DNA from: UBA8389 sp942493385
GTDB taxonomy: Bacteria; Bacteroidota; Bacteroidia; Bacteroidales; UBA1402
DNA length: 64,000 nt
Reading direction: 5' to 3'
NCBI GenBank assembly: GCA_942493385.1
Contig: OW818699.1
Span: 2,356,001 to 2,420,000, forward strand
Position 1 is the stretch's first letter. Each line of letters begins with the position of its first letter. Below the pieces are notes generated by a model. The model worked only from the letters and a program-made list of their open reading frames with translations. It had not been told where the DNA came from and searched no databases. A program made the translations under genes and the position numbers. Positions 25,824-35,717 of the stretch are shown piece by piece.

Positions 25824-26498
25824 ATGTATATTGAAGTCAAGGGTTTTTTGGACCGGGTGCTGGCTTTGCTGTTTTTGCTGCTGTTGGCTCCGCTTGGTCT
25901 AGTGCTGGCGCTTGTCGTCGTGCTCGACTCAAAGGGCCCTGTGTTCTTTGTGCAGGAAAGGTTGACGCGGAATGGCAAGCGTTTCCGGATGTTTAAGTTT
26001 CGTTCGATGCGGATGGGTGCCGAGCAGCAGGGCAGCGGTTTGTTCAATTACGCCAACGACGAGCGAGTAACTCGGGTGGGACGTTTGCTGCGGAATTCCA
26101 GTGTGGACGAGTGGCCACAGCTCATCAATGTGTTGAAAGGGGAAATGGCGATAGTTGGTCCAAGGCCTCCTGTTTGGTACGAATTGGGCGATTACGACAC
26201 CTTGAATGCTGCCTACAAAAAACGCTTCACGGTATTGGCCGGAATAACCGGTTTGGCGCAGGTGAGCGGACGGAATGAATTGTCATGGACGGAAAAAGTG
26301 CAAGTTGACAACGCCTATGTGGATGGGTTAAATAATCGGGGTTGGATCCTTGATTTGAAGATAATTTTTAAGACATTTGTACGTATTTTCGAAACAAAGG
26401 CCGTTTACGAACAGAATACGGGTGAAAGCGACGAAGAGGTGATTGCACGGGCACATTCGGAGGCATTGGCAAGAAACAATGGAAACGACAATAAATAA
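25824..26498 (+). CDS. PglC/WcaJ-type initiating sugar transferase
   Basis: A 224-residue polyprenyl-phosphate hexose-1-phosphate transferase. It has one N-terminal hydrophobic segment (residues about 10-32), then the conserved core: KFRSMR near residue 59, RNSSVDEWPQLINVLKGEM near residue 93, and VGPRPP near residue 115. It would load a sugar phosphate on undecaprenyl phosphate at the cytoplasmic membrane face. It is the second initiating transferase in the window; a third of similar type is at 51610. It overlaps the next gene by 20 bp. Confidence 0.88.
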   Translation: MYIEVKGFLDRVLALLFLLLLAPLGLVLALVVVLDSKGPVFFVQERLTRNGKRFRMFKFRSMRMGAEQQGSGLFNYANDERVTRVGRLLRNSSVDEWPQLINVLKGEMAIVGPRPPVWYELGDYDTLNAAYKKRFTVLAGITGLAQVSGRNELSWTEKVQVDNAYVDGLNNRGWILDLKIIFKTFVRIFETKAVYEQNTGESDEEVIARAHSEALARNNGNDNK

Positions 26499-27405
26499 CC
26501 GATTTATTTGGCTTAACGACAAGCTTTTACCGTTACAGGAAGCGACGTTGAATGTGTTGTCACCGACGGCTCAGTTCGGTTTGAACGTGTTTGAGGGGAT
26601 CCGTTGTTATTGGTCGGAAAAAGACGGCCAATTGTATGCTTTCCGCCAAGACGAGCATTACAAGCGCTTGTTGCGTTCCATGGCGTTGCTTCGGATGAAT
26701 GGTTCCTGGACAGCTGAGGACTTTTTTTCTGCCCTTCAGACTGTGGTGCAGGCTAACGGTTATAAAGAAGACATTGCGGTGCGTCAGACGGTTTTCGTGG
26801 ACGGATTCGGCAGTTGGAGTTCCAAGGAACCGGTGGGTATGTTCGTGGCACCGATACCAAAACCTCGGTTGATGCCTGCAGCCCGAAAAGGCCTTCGTGC
26901 TTGTTTCAGCACCTGGACACGGATAAGCGAGCGGAACATGTCGCCAAAAATAAAGTGCGGCGCCAATTACATCAACAGCCGCATGGCCCAGCTGGAAGCG
27001 GTTGAAAACGGCTACGACACGGCTTTGTTTCTGAACGAGCAAGGAACCGTGGCAGAAGGGGTCGGTTCCTGCATCTGCCTCATTTGCAACAACAAATTAA
27101 TTACCCCTCCGGGCACGGCTTCTGTACTGGAAAGCATTACCAGGAACACACTCTTGGAGTTGGCTCGTGATGTTTTGAACATGGAAGTGGAAGTCCGTGA
27201 GCTCGATCGATCGGAGGTTTATACCGCCGACGAAGCCTTTTTATGTGGATCGGGTGTGGAACTGACGGCCTTGCTGTCGGTGGACGGAAATACGGTGGGA
27301 ACGGGTGAGATAGGCGCCCTTACCACGGCTTTGCACGATTTGTACCTATCGGTGGTTACGGGTGAGCTTCCGCGGTATCAACATTGGCTGACGCCAGTTT
27401 ACTGA
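26479..27405 (+). CDS. Class IV aminotransferase (branched-chain-type)
   Basis: A 308-residue fold-type IV PLP enzyme. FGLNVFEGIRCYW lies near the N-terminus, KIKCGANYINSRMAQ carries the PLP lysine near residue 159, and VAEGVGSCICL follows near residue 195. These fit the BCAT / D-amino acid aminotransferase / aminodeoxychorismate lyase superfamily. With the aldolase and PLP decarboxylase nearby, a dedicated pathway for an amino-acid-like building block is plausible. ATG at 26479 is chosen over an upstream TTG. Confidence 0.82.
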   Translation: METTINNRFIWLNDKLLPLQEATLNVLSPTAQFGLNVFEGIRCYWSEKDGQLYAFRQDEHYKRLLRSMALLRMNGSWTAEDFFSALQTVVQANGYKEDIAVRQTVFVDGFGSWSSKEPVGMFVAPIPKPRLMPAARKGLRACFSTWTRISERNMSPKIKCGANYINSRMAQLEAVENGYDTALFLNEQGTVAEGVGSCICLICNNKLITPPGTASVLESITRNTLLELARDVLNMEVEVRELDRSEVYTADEAFLCGSGVELTALLSVDGNTVGTGEIGALTTALHDLYLSVVTGELPRYQHWLTPVY

Positions 27406-27417
27406 TTGGTTCACAGC

Positions 27418-28167
27418 ATGATAACCATTACGAACGAAACCGTCTCCGTGATCATTCCGGTTTACAACGACGAGAAATATATTGGCCAAGCCATTGATTC
27501 TGTCTTGGCTCAGACGTATCAAGATATCGAGATTCTGGTGGTGGACGATGCTTCCACGGAAAATACTCCTCAGTTGGTGCAAGGATATGCGGCGGCTGTC
27601 AAGTATGTTCGTCTGGACCAGAACGAAGGGGTGGCGGTGGCTCGGAATGCAGGTTTGTTCCTGGCTTCTGGCCGATACGTGGCCTTTTTGGACAGTGATG
27701 ACTGTTGGCTGCCCAGCAAACTTGAAAAACAGTTGGCGTGTTTGAAACAGTCGGACGCTGGATTTTGTTTTACGGCTTTTGAGCGGATGGATCAGGACGG
27801 AAAAGCTGTCAAAGCGGATTTGCCGTTTCGAAATCGAGTGGACTACCGGTTTTTGCTTAGAAATACTTTGATCGCTACGTCCACCGTGTTGATAGACCGG
27901 AACCGTTTGGGCGATTTCAGAATGCCGCTGATGCGGTCTGGTCAGGATTACGCCACTTGGTTGCAGCTGTTGCGAAACAAGGAGGTTGCAGTGGGTGTGG
28001 ACGAGGTCTTGGTTCGGTACCGAGTGGGTAGAAAATCGCTTTCCTCCAACAAGTGGAGCAGCATTGGGCAGGTTTGGAGCATCCAGACGCGCCAGGAACG
28101 GATTTCGTTGCTGCAGGCAGCCTATAACACCTGTTGCTTTAGTTTGAATGCATTGAAAAAAATATAA
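27418..28167 (+). CDS. Glycosyltransferase family 2
   Basis: A 249-residue GT2 enzyme. VSVIIPVYNDEKYIGQAIDS opens the GT-A fold; ILVVDDAST is near residue 40, and the DxD motif is in FLDSDDCW near residue 95. It is a cytoplasmic sugar transferase for the repeat unit. The ATG at 27418 is preferred over the TTG at 27406 that directly follows the upstream stop. Ten bases separate it from the export gene that follows. Confidence 0.88.
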   Translation: MITITNETVSVIIPVYNDEKYIGQAIDSVLAQTYQDIEILVVDDASTENTPQLVQGYAAAVKYVRLDQNEGVAVARNAGLFLASGRYVAFLDSDDCWLPSKLEKQLACLKQSDAGFCFTAFERMDQDGKAVKADLPFRNRVDYRFLLRNTLIATSTVLIDRNRLGDFRMPLMRSGQDYATWLQLLRNKEVAVGVDEVLVRYRVGRKSLSSNKWSSIGQVWSIQTRQERISLLQAAYNTCCFSLNALKKI

Positions 28168-28177
28168 TTACGTTTAT

Positions 28178-30574
28178 ATGAAACGAAAAACCTTTGGATT
28201 TATCGCTTTGATCCTGCTTGCAGGCGCCATTTCGGCTCAAGATTTCGATTTGAGCAAGCTTACTCCCGAACAACTGGATGCCTACCGGAATGCAAAAAGT
28301 TCGACAACGGTTTCCAACCCGCTCAGCATCAAGGAGCAGGAGCAGGTGAGCAAACGCAAGATTTCGTTGCAGACTCCCGATTTAACGGAGCCGCAGGCTG
28401 ACAGTGTGTTCGGAGCCAGTTTGTTCAGCAGGTCGAACCCCACGTTTGAACCCAATCTGAACGTTCCCACGCCTAAAAACTATGTGGTGGGTGCGTTCGA
28501 TGAACTAATTGTGGACATTTCGGGCATGTATGAGGCGAATTACAAGTTGAAAGTGTCGCCGGATGGCAGCATCCGCATTCCCAACGTCGGTCCGGTTCAG
28601 GTGGCTGGGCAGACGATAGAAAGTGCCACACGGGCTATTAAAGGGCGTTTGAGCAAAATCTATTCCGGGGTGAACGATGGCTCCACTCGGGTCGGTTTGA
28701 CTTTGGGTGGCAACATTCGGAGCATTCGGGTTATGGTGATTGGGGAGGCCAACCGTCCGGGAACCTATACCTTGCCTTCGCTGGCAACCGCCTTCAATGC
28801 CTTGTATGCCTGCGGAGGGCCTGGTGAGATGGGCTCCATGCGTGATATTCGGGTAATTCGCGACAACAAGATGGTGGCTACCATCGATGTGTACCGCTTC
28901 CTGATGGAGGGCAAATTGGACAACAACATTGCCTTGCAAGACGATGATGTCATTCGCATTGAGCCGTATCGGCTGCGGGTTCGGATGAATGGTGCGGTCA
29001 AGCACGTTGGGTTGTTCGAAGCCGTGGAAGGGGAAACCTTGCAGAACTTGATTGCTTATGCAGGCGGATTTACGGACAAGGCCTATAAAAACACGATAAC
29101 GGCCTTCCGTTTGACCGAGAAAGGCAAGACGGTGGTGGATGTTCCTGAAGGTTTTCTGGCTAGCTTTTTGATCAAATCGGGCGATTCGTTCAAGGTGACC
29201 GAAATCTCCGACAAATTTGACAATAGGGTGGGAATTTTTGGTAGTATTTTCCGTCCTGGGGCGTATGCGCTGGAACCTGGTATGACGGTGAAGCAATTGA
29301 TAACCAAGGCGGATGGCTTGCGGGACAATGCCTATCGTAAAATGGCTGAGATCAATCGGAAGAAGGAAAACCAGGTGCCTGAGATTTTTGGTTTCAATCT
29401 GGCCGATTTGATGGAGGACAAGATCGCAGACATTCCGTTGCAAAAGGATGATTCGGTACATATTTTCAATTTGTTCGACTTCCGCCTGGCTGAAAAGGTG
29501 TCCATTTCTGGGGCGGTCAAGAATCCGGGTACGTTTCCGTTGATCGACAACATTACGTTAAAAGACTTGATTTTCAAGGCAAAAGGTTTTATGGATATGG
29601 CTGAAACCGGTTCGGTGGAGTTGGTGCGGGTAATCAAAGACCCTAAGATGCTGTCCAATACCGACGAAAAGACGGTGGTATTAAAATTTGCCATGGACAA
29701 GGATTTGAACTTTCTTAAAGATAATAAGGATGTGAAGCTTTTGAACGGCGACCAGGTGATTGTTCGGTACACGCCTGGTTACGAAGGGATTCGCATGGTC
29801 AAGGTGGACGGAGAGGTGATTCAGCCTGGAAGTTACAGCATTACCAGCAAATCGGAGCGGATTTCCGACCTCATCAAACGTTCGGGTGGGTTTACCAAAT
29901 ATGCCTATCCCACAGGGGCTTACCTGATTCGCTATGAAAAATCGAATGAGGTGGAGAAAAAACTCTTGGTTAAGATGGCTGAGAATGTGAAGAAGCAGTT
30001 GACCTCCCAATCAAGTGGTAGCATAGACGCCAATTTGCTGAAGACTGTGGATCCCAATTCGATGGATCGGGTTTCTGACATCAAGAAGGTGCAGGACAAT
30101 TTGTCCGGTTCTGGCGTGGTGGATTCCATTTTCAACGAAGAAGGCATTGTTGGCATCAATCTGAGGGACATCGTGGCGAATCCTGGTGGCAAGAACGATT
30201 TGTTTCTGGAAGAAGGGGATGTGCTTTATGTACCCCGCGAACTGCAGACGGTTCGGGTGATGGGTGAGGTGTTGTTTCCCACCTACGTTCGGTACGACAA
30301 ATATCGCTCGTTTGGTGACTACATAAGCAATGCAGGTGGGTATTCGGAACGTGCCAACCGCAAGAGTGCCTTTGTGCTCTATGCCAACGGGACAGCTAAA
30401 AGCACTAAAAGTTTTTTGGGCATCCACAAATATCCAGCGGTTTTTCCAGGTGCGCGCATTGTGATTCCTGAAAAGCCGACGGAAATCAAGAGCAAGATGA
30501 CCACGGGTGAAACCATTTCGATGTTTACGTCCATCGCGACGGTAGCTGCATTAATTTATTCCATACTACGATGA
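28178..30574 (+). CDS. Wza-like polysaccharide export protein with SLBB domains
   Basis: A 798-residue exported protein. The signal peptide ends near AISAQ (residue 21). A polysaccharide export (Poly_export) domain follows at about residues 100-185 (GAFDELIVDISG ... IRIPNVGPVQVAG). Several SLBB-type repeats then run to about residue 745 (for example VRVMGEVLFPTYVRYDK), and one hydrophobic C-terminal helix ends the protein. It should form the periplasm-spanning outer-membrane channel for polymer export, partnered by the Wzz-like protein that overlaps it by 4 bp. Large, multi-SLBB forms are usual in Bacteroidota. Confidence 0.9.
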   Translation: MKRKTFGFIALILLAGAISAQDFDLSKLTPEQLDAYRNAKSSTTVSNPLSIKEQEQVSKRKISLQTPDLTEPQADSVFGASLFSRSNPTFEPNLNVPTPKNYVVGAFDELIVDISGMYEANYKLKVSPDGSIRIPNVGPVQVAGQTIESATRAIKGRLSKIYSGVNDGSTRVGLTLGGNIRSIRVMVIGEANRPGTYTLPSLATAFNALYACGGPGEMGSMRDIRVIRDNKMVATIDVYRFLMEGKLDNNIALQDDDVIRIEPYRLRVRMNGAVKHVGLFEAVEGETLQNLIAYAGGFTDKAYKNTITAFRLTEKGKTVVDVPEGFLASFLIKSGDSFKVTEISDKFDNRVGIFGSIFRPGAYALEPGMTVKQLITKADGLRDNAYRKMAEINRKKENQVPEIFGFNLADLMEDKIADIPLQKDDSVHIFNLFDFRLAEKVSISGAVKNPGTFPLIDNITLKDLIFKAKGFMDMAETGSVELVRVIKDPKMLSNTDEKTVVLKFAMDKDLNFLKDNKDVKLLNGDQVIVRYTPGYEGIRMVKVDGEVIQPGSYSITSKSERISDLIKRSGGFTKYAYPTGAYLIRYEKSNEVEKKLLVKMAENVKKQLTSQSSGSIDANLLKTVDPNSMDRVSDIKKVQDNLSGSGVVDSIFNEEGIVGINLRDIVANPGGKNDLFLEEGDVLYVPRELQTVRVMGEVLFPTYVRYDKYRSFGDYISNAGGYSERANRKSAFVLYANGTAKSTKSFLGIHKYPAVFPGARIVIPEKPTEIKSKMTTGETISMFTSIATVAALIYSILR

Positions 30575-31674
30575 ATCAAGAACCGAAAGAATATTATTAC
30601 ATCGAGGACAAGGAACGTCCTTTGAAGCAGATGGTTAAGAATGTCCGTGAAATGTGGGCGTATTTGCTTAAAAAGTGGCTGATCATCTTGATTGTCGGAT
30701 TGGCCGGCGGTGCCATCGGGCTGGTCATGGCCATCCTGACGAAACCTCGATACACGGCGCATTTGTCGTTCGCACTCATCGAAAAGTCTAGTTCCTCCGG
30801 TTTGGCCAGTTTGGCCTCGTCGTTCGGTTTGGGCGGCTTCAGCAACAGCGACGGTGCGTTCAGCGGGGATAACCTGTTGGAAATAATTCAGTCGCGTCAT
30901 GCCATCGAAAAGACCTTGCTGTCGCCGGTGGTTTATCACGGCAAAACGCAGAATCTGGTGGAAGTGTACATCACCTTCAATAAAATACGTCAACGGTGGG
31001 TGAATACGTCGCCGGACAAAGCCTTGCACAACATCGCTTTTCCGGTGGGCCAGAAGCGGGAAACATTTACCCGGCTGCAGGACAGTGTTTTGTTTACGGT
31101 ATACGATGCCATCATCAAGTCGCAGGCTTTGGTAGTGGGCAAGAGCGACATCAAGCTGGGTATTGTCAATGTGGATGTAACTACGCTGGACGAGGATTTC
31201 TCCAAATTGTTCAATGAAAAATTGATGGACGAGACCTATCAGTTTTACAGCGAGACGACTACGGCTCAGAGTAGGGCCAACATCGAGCTCATGCAGACCA
31301 CGGCTGACTCCATCAAACGGCTTTACGAGGCTGCTTTGTATCGCAGTGCTGCCATCTCTCAGGTGAACCTCAATGCAGCGATGCAAACGGCAGCGGTGCC
31401 TAAGATTCAGCAGGAAGCCAACGCCAAGCTGTATGGCACGGTGTATGCGGAAGTGCTCAAAAATTTGGAAACGCTTAAAATGGATTTGGCTCGCGAAAAG
31501 CCCATCGTTCAGATCATTGACACGCCCATTTTGCCTTTGAAGAAATTGCGCGCCAGCAAACGGAATTATGTGATTACCGGAGGCTTGTGGGGTGGTTTCC
31601 TCATCGTTTTCTGGCTCTTAGGTTCCAGGTATTTTAGAAATGCGTTGAAAGAACAAGAGGAGAAGGGCTTGTAA
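30571..31674 (+). CDS. wzz: Wzz-type chain-length determinant protein
   Basis: A 367-residue inner-membrane protein. It has a transmembrane segment at about residues 35-57, a large periplasmic region with predicted coiled-coil helices, and a second transmembrane segment near residues 328-348. This is the Wzz / polysaccharide co-polymerase layout. No tyrosine kinase domain is fused, so export regulation by a Wzc-type kinase would need another protein. It overlaps the export channel gene (ATGA) and the flippase gene (1 bp), showing tight coupling. Confidence 0.88.
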   Translation: MNQEPKEYYYIEDKERPLKQMVKNVREMWAYLLKKWLIILIVGLAGGAIGLVMAILTKPRYTAHLSFALIEKSSSSGLASLASSFGLGGFSNSDGAFSGDNLLEIIQSRHAIEKTLLSPVVYHGKTQNLVEVYITFNKIRQRWVNTSPDKALHNIAFPVGQKRETFTRLQDSVLFTVYDAIIKSQALVVGKSDIKLGIVNVDVTTLDEDFSKLFNEKLMDETYQFYSETTTAQSRANIELMQTTADSIKRLYEAALYRSAAISQVNLNAAMQTAAVPKIQQEANAKLYGTVYAEVLKNLETLKMDLAREKPIVQIIDTPILPLKKLRASKRNYVITGGLWGGFLIVFWLLGSRYFRNALKEQEEKGL

Positions 31675-33167
31675 TGTCTCAAGAGGATTCTCAAGCGGTT
31701 TATCGGGAAAGTTTGAAGACGACCTCCTTGTTCGGGGGTGTCCAGATTTACAACATTCTCATACAAATTGTTCGTTCCAAACTGGTGGCTGTGCTCTTGG
31801 GCCCTTCTGGTATGGGCATCATGGGCCTGTTGAACTCCACGACCGGGCTCATTTCCTCTTTTACGAATTTAGGACTGGGTACCAGTGCTGTCAAGAATAT
31901 GGCTGAGGCCAATGCGACTGGTGATTCGTCACGAGTTTCGATGGTGGTTTCTGTTTTTCGGCGGTTGGTTTGGTTCACTGGGATATTCGGGATGCTGGTC
32001 TGCTTGCTGCTGGCTCCGTACTGGAGTCGGTTGACTTTTGGCAACACGGACTATACGTTTGCATTCATCATCCTCAGTGTCAATGTGTTGCTGATTCAGT
32101 TGACGTCGGGGCAGAATGCTCTGCTGCAGGGCTTGAAGCGGTATAAGTTTCTGGCGCAATCGACGGTGTTGGGAAATACCATTGGCTTGTTCATCGCAGT
32201 GCCGCTGTATTATTTCTGGGGGGTGGACGCCATTGTTCCGGTGTTGGTTTTGGCCAATTTGTCGGCTTTTACGTTGGCGTTGTATTTTGCGCGTCGGGTT
32301 TCGATTAAACAGATTCAGCTGACCGTTGGTGAGGTTCGCCGCGAAGGCAAGGACATGGCCAAGATGGGCATTCTCATTGGCTTGCAGGGCATTTTTGCTA
32401 CGTTGGTGGCTTACCTCATTCAGATATTCATTTCAAAAACGGGCAGCGTGACCGATGTGGGGCTGTTCAATTCAGGTTTCACCATTGTCAACACCTATGT
32501 CGGACTGGTTTTTGCGTCGATGGCCACGGCCTATTATCCGCGTTTGTCGGAAGTGAGCAGTGATAATTTGAAGTTCAGGACTGCCATCAACCAACAGGCT
32601 GAAATTTCCTTGTTGCTGCTGACACCCCTGATATTGGGGTTCATCGTGTATGTGAAATGGATCATCGTTCTGTTGTATTCATCCAAATTCTTACCGGCTC
32701 AAGGGATGATTTACTGGGCCATCGGCGGGGTTTTGTTCAAAGCCATGAGTTGGGCCATGTCGTATGGTTTGTTGGCCAAGGGGGACGCCAAGGCGTTCTT
32801 TTGGAATGAGATGACGACCATTGTCTATGGATTTGGGCTCAATTTGGCCGGGTATCACTTTTTTGGTTTGACTGGGCTGGGTATTTCGTCCTGCCTCACG
32901 TATTTTCTGTATTTTTTCCAGTTATGGATCATTACTGGGAAAAAGTATCAGTTTTCGTTCGATTCCAAGTTGTTGCGGATGTTTTTGATGATGGTGCTGG
33001 TTTCTGCGGTTTGCCTTTTGTTGCGGGTTTTGGCGGGTTCGGTTGTAAGTTATGTGGTGGGCACCCTGATTGTCGCGGCGATGACGTTTTATTCGTTTAG
33101 GGAATTGGATAAACGTATGGGCATTAAGGAGTTGATTCATAGTCGTATAAAGAGTAGAAAGAAATGA
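31674..33167 (+). CDS. wzx: O-antigen translocase / Wzx-type flippase
   Basis: A 497-residue protein with about twelve to fourteen hydrophobic segments. The N-terminal region (LFGGVQIYNILIQIVRSKLV, then LGPSGMGIMGLLNS) is characteristic of WzxE-like O-antigen translocases. It flips lipid-linked repeat units to the periplasm. It is longer than, and only distantly similar to, the flippase at 21434, implying a second assembly system. It overlaps genes on both sides by 1-4 bp. Confidence 0.9.
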   Translation: MSQEDSQAVYRESLKTTSLFGGVQIYNILIQIVRSKLVAVLLGPSGMGIMGLLNSTTGLISSFTNLGLGTSAVKNMAEANATGDSSRVSMVVSVFRRLVWFTGIFGMLVCLLLAPYWSRLTFGNTDYTFAFIILSVNVLLIQLTSGQNALLQGLKRYKFLAQSTVLGNTIGLFIAVPLYYFWGVDAIVPVLVLANLSAFTLALYFARRVSIKQIQLTVGEVRREGKDMAKMGILIGLQGIFATLVAYLIQIFISKTGSVTDVGLFNSGFTIVNTYVGLVFASMATAYYPRLSEVSSDNLKFRTAINQQAEISLLLLTPLILGFIVYVKWIIVLLYSSKFLPAQGMIYWAIGGVLFKAMSWAMSYGLLAKGDAKAFFWNEMTTIVYGFGLNLAGYHFFGLTGLGISSCLTYFLYFFQLWIITGKKYQFSFDSKLLRMFLMMVLVSAVCLLLRVLAGSVVSYVVGTLIVAAMTFYSFRELDKRMGIKELIHSRIKSRKK

Positions 33168-34447
33168 ACTACTGGGTCAAACAGGTGAAGATTTTTGGTA
33201 TAGTCCTGATTCAGGGGGTGGTGAGCTTTCTGGAGAGGCGGTGGGAGGGTAATCCGTTGTACCGTGGACTATATGCCTTTGTCAAATCACTGTTGCGGTT
33301 AATACCGCTGACTCCCTATAAGTTGACAGATCATACGACTTTTACAATAGGGCATCCTACGTCCTCGCAGGTTGTTCTGGAAACCAATCGGGTGGGGCAT
33401 ACCAGCAAGCTGGTTTTCGGAATGTCGGACGAACCGTTTGCGCTTTTGCCTTCGCCGATCCCGGATATTCGGCTGTCAAAGCACGTAGGAGTGCGGATTC
33501 AGGGGAATTCGGATTTTGTAATTGTCCCATCTGAACAAGTGGTCATCAACGATTTCGGGTTCAATATGGACCCCAAGTATGCGAATGTGGATGGTGCATT
33601 GCTTACGCAGAAGGACAATCTGGCGCTGATGCGTTACGATGGGCGCAGGGTGGACAGAACGCTGGCTTCTGGCATCATGCTTTCCGGCAAATTCGGTTTG
33701 AATTATTACCACGAGCTGTATGAGATTCTCATTAAGCTGTTGCTGCTTACTAAGGTGGGTTCGGCTGCCGAGATTCCGGCCGAGGTGCCTTTGATCATCG
33801 ACGAGGTGGTGCTTCGCATTCCTTCGTTCAAACAAGTGTTCGACTGTCTCAACCATAGTGGCCGCGAAATCGTGACCATCGGCCCCAAGGAAATCGTCGC
33901 TTTCGATACGCTGTATTGCCTATCGGCAGTCAACATCATACCACCCTATAAGGTTGATTTTAAGGATGATGGACTCAATGACCTGTTCTTTGACTTAAAG
34001 TGGACGCTGCAGATGCGAAAACATTTGCTTTTATACCGTTCGCAACGTGAATTCCCCAAGCGAATCTTCCTTTCGCGCAAAAGTTCCAAAAACCGACAAT
34101 ACAATGAGGAAGAAGTGATCGCACTGGTTTCCAAATTCGGTTTCACGGTGGTTTGTCCGGAAGAATACGATTTGTACGACCAAATGGCTCTATTTAAGGG
34201 GGCCGAATGCATCATCGGGGCTTCGGGTGCTGCGTTTTCCAACTTGTTGTTTTGTAAAGAGGGTTGCAAGATCATTTGTTTTGTATCTCGGGAACTGAAT
34301 ATTCCTGCCTTTTCTACGATTGCTTATGCATTGAACTGTCCGATGCGGTATTGCCTTGGAACGCCAGAATCGAAGGATCTGCACGCCGGCTATACGGTAG
34401 ATTTGGTGATGCTGGAACAGATGTTGAACGACTTTATTAAGGCATAG
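33164..34447 (+). CDS. Glycosyltransferase family 61 (DUF563)
   Basis: A 427-residue protein with the GT61 C-terminal signature: KRIFLSRKSSKNRQ near residue 304, then IGASGAAFSNLLFC near residue 352. GT61 enzymes transfer pentoses or hexoses in several systems, and bacterial members occur in capsule loci. The N-terminal part is not recognised in detail. The gene is nested between a flippase and a polymerase-like gene with 1-4 bp junctions, indicating one operon. Donor unknown. Confidence 0.82.
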   Translation: MNYWVKQVKIFGIVLIQGVVSFLERRWEGNPLYRGLYAFVKSLLRLIPLTPYKLTDHTTFTIGHPTSSQVVLETNRVGHTSKLVFGMSDEPFALLPSPIPDIRLSKHVGVRIQGNSDFVIVPSEQVVINDFGFNMDPKYANVDGALLTQKDNLALMRYDGRRVDRTLASGIMLSGKFGLNYYHELYEILIKLLLLTKVGSAAEIPAEVPLIIDEVVLRIPSFKQVFDCLNHSGREIVTIGPKEIVAFDTLYCLSAVNIIPPYKVDFKDDGLNDLFFDLKWTLQMRKHLLLYRSQREFPKRIFLSRKSSKNRQYNEEEVIALVSKFGFTVVCPEEYDLYDQMALFKGAECIIGASGAAFSNLLFCKEGCKIICFVSRELNIPAFSTIAYALNCPMRYCLGTPESKDLHAGYTVDLVMLEQMLNDFIKA

Positions 34448-34448
34448 G

Positions 34449-35717
34449 ATGGAAGTGCAACAGGAAATTCAACAGGAAATGCGCAAGGATGAACGAGCGC
34501 ATTCCAGGCCGTTCGAAGGACTGCCCTTCATCGCCGGATTATTGCTGTTCTTGTTGCTGGATCCGTACATCACTTGGGCCTACCAGTCGTTGATGTTTTT
34601 CTTTGTCACCGTGCCATTGCTCGTTATTTTCTGGTACCATCAGCGTATTTTGAATGTGCGGAACACGGTGCTTTTCCTGTTTTTCGCAGCCATTCTGCTG
34701 TTGGCGGCGGCTTGCAAGCGATCCAACTTGTTTGGGATTCTGGCATTTTTCCTGTTTGCTATCATCCCATTTATGACACGGTCGTTCACCAAATCGACCT
34801 ACCGGTATTTCAAGCTCATCTATGTGTGGGTTTTGTTGTTGGGGTTCATCGTCTACCTACTGGTGTTTCTGGGTGTTCCAATTCCGCATGCCGTCATCCC
34901 TCCGATGAACACGCTGAAGGATTATTATTTCGACCAATATCCTTTGTTGGTGATTCCGCATACGTTTCGCATCACCATTGAGTCCATCTATGCTTCGTTC
35001 CGCTTTTGCGGCCCGTTTGAGGAACCCGGTGTGGTGGGTACCATTTCGTTGTTGATTCTGTTGGTGGAAGATTTCAACCTGAGGGATAAAAAGAACATCG
35101 TACTTTTGGTGACTGGCTTGCTGACGTTTTCCATTTTTTTCTATGTGGCTGCGTTTATGTTTGCGCTCTACTACATGGTTTTCAACAAAAAATGGAAATG
35201 GGGCATCGTGGTTTTGATCTGTTCGGCCGTGTTTTTCGGGTTCACCCACAAAAGTCCGTTCTTCAAGCAATTGCTGTGGGAGCGTCTGGAATGGAATTCG
35301 GAAAAGAAATCCATAGCCGGTGACGCCCGTTCTGGAGAGGAAATGGATGCCTATTACAACAAGATCAAGGGCACCAGCATGTTCTATTTTGGCACGCCAG
35401 ACCATAAATTGCTGACGTATTTTTCAAGCAACGCTTCGTATAAAAATTCGGTGCTCACGTATGGGATGGTAGCCTGCGCCTTATACCTGTTGTGTTTTTC
35501 GCTGCTGGCCTTGTTGCGAATTGGCAAGCGGAAGGAGTTGCTGCTGTTTGTGGCGGTTCTTGTTTTAACCTTGTACCAACGGCCCAGCTTTTTTTCCATC
35601 AACTACATCTTTTTGTTTGTGATGGTTATTGCTTCGCACGCTAAAGTGGTGTATCATAGGCCGGTGCGGATAATACGCCAGCGGCAGTCGGCAAAACGAA
35701 TCCGTTTGGAGTCATGA
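34449..35717 (+). CDS. wzy: Wzy-like polymerase (membrane protein)
   Basis: A 422-residue protein with about ten to twelve hydrophobic segments and a charged region around residues 275-325. The segment RFCGPFEEPGVVGT near residues 187-200, in a loop between helices, resembles conserved loop motifs of O-antigen polymerases/ligases. It follows the flippase and GT61 genes, the usual setting for wzy. Three polymerase-like proteins are encoded in the window; this one has the clearest loop motif. Confidence 0.7.
   Translation: MEVQQEIQQEMRKDERAHSRPFEGLPFIAGLLLFLLLDPYITWAYQSLMFFFVTVPLLVIFWYHQRILNVRNTVLFLFFAAILLLAAACKRSNLFGILAFFLFAIIPFMTRSFTKSTYRYFKLIYVWVLLLGFIVYLLVFLGVPIPHAVIPPMNTLKDYYFDQYPLLVIPHTFRITIESIYASFRFCGPFEEPGVVGTISLLILLVEDFNLRDKKNIVLLVTGLLTFSIFFYVAAFMFALYYMVFNKKWKWGIVVLICSAVFFGFTHKSPFFKQLLWERLEWNSEKKSIAGDARSGEEMDAYYNKIKGTSMFYFGTPDHKLLTYFSSNASYKNSVLTYGMVACALYLLCFSLLALLRIGKRKELLLFVAVLVLTLYQRPSFFSINYIFLFVMVIASHAKVVYHRPVRIIRQRQSAKRIRLES

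Noticed and set aside
28505..29461. Minus-strand open frame of 318 codons opposite the export protein gene
   Set aside because: No domain features; the plus strand encodes a recognisable SLBB export protein throughout.
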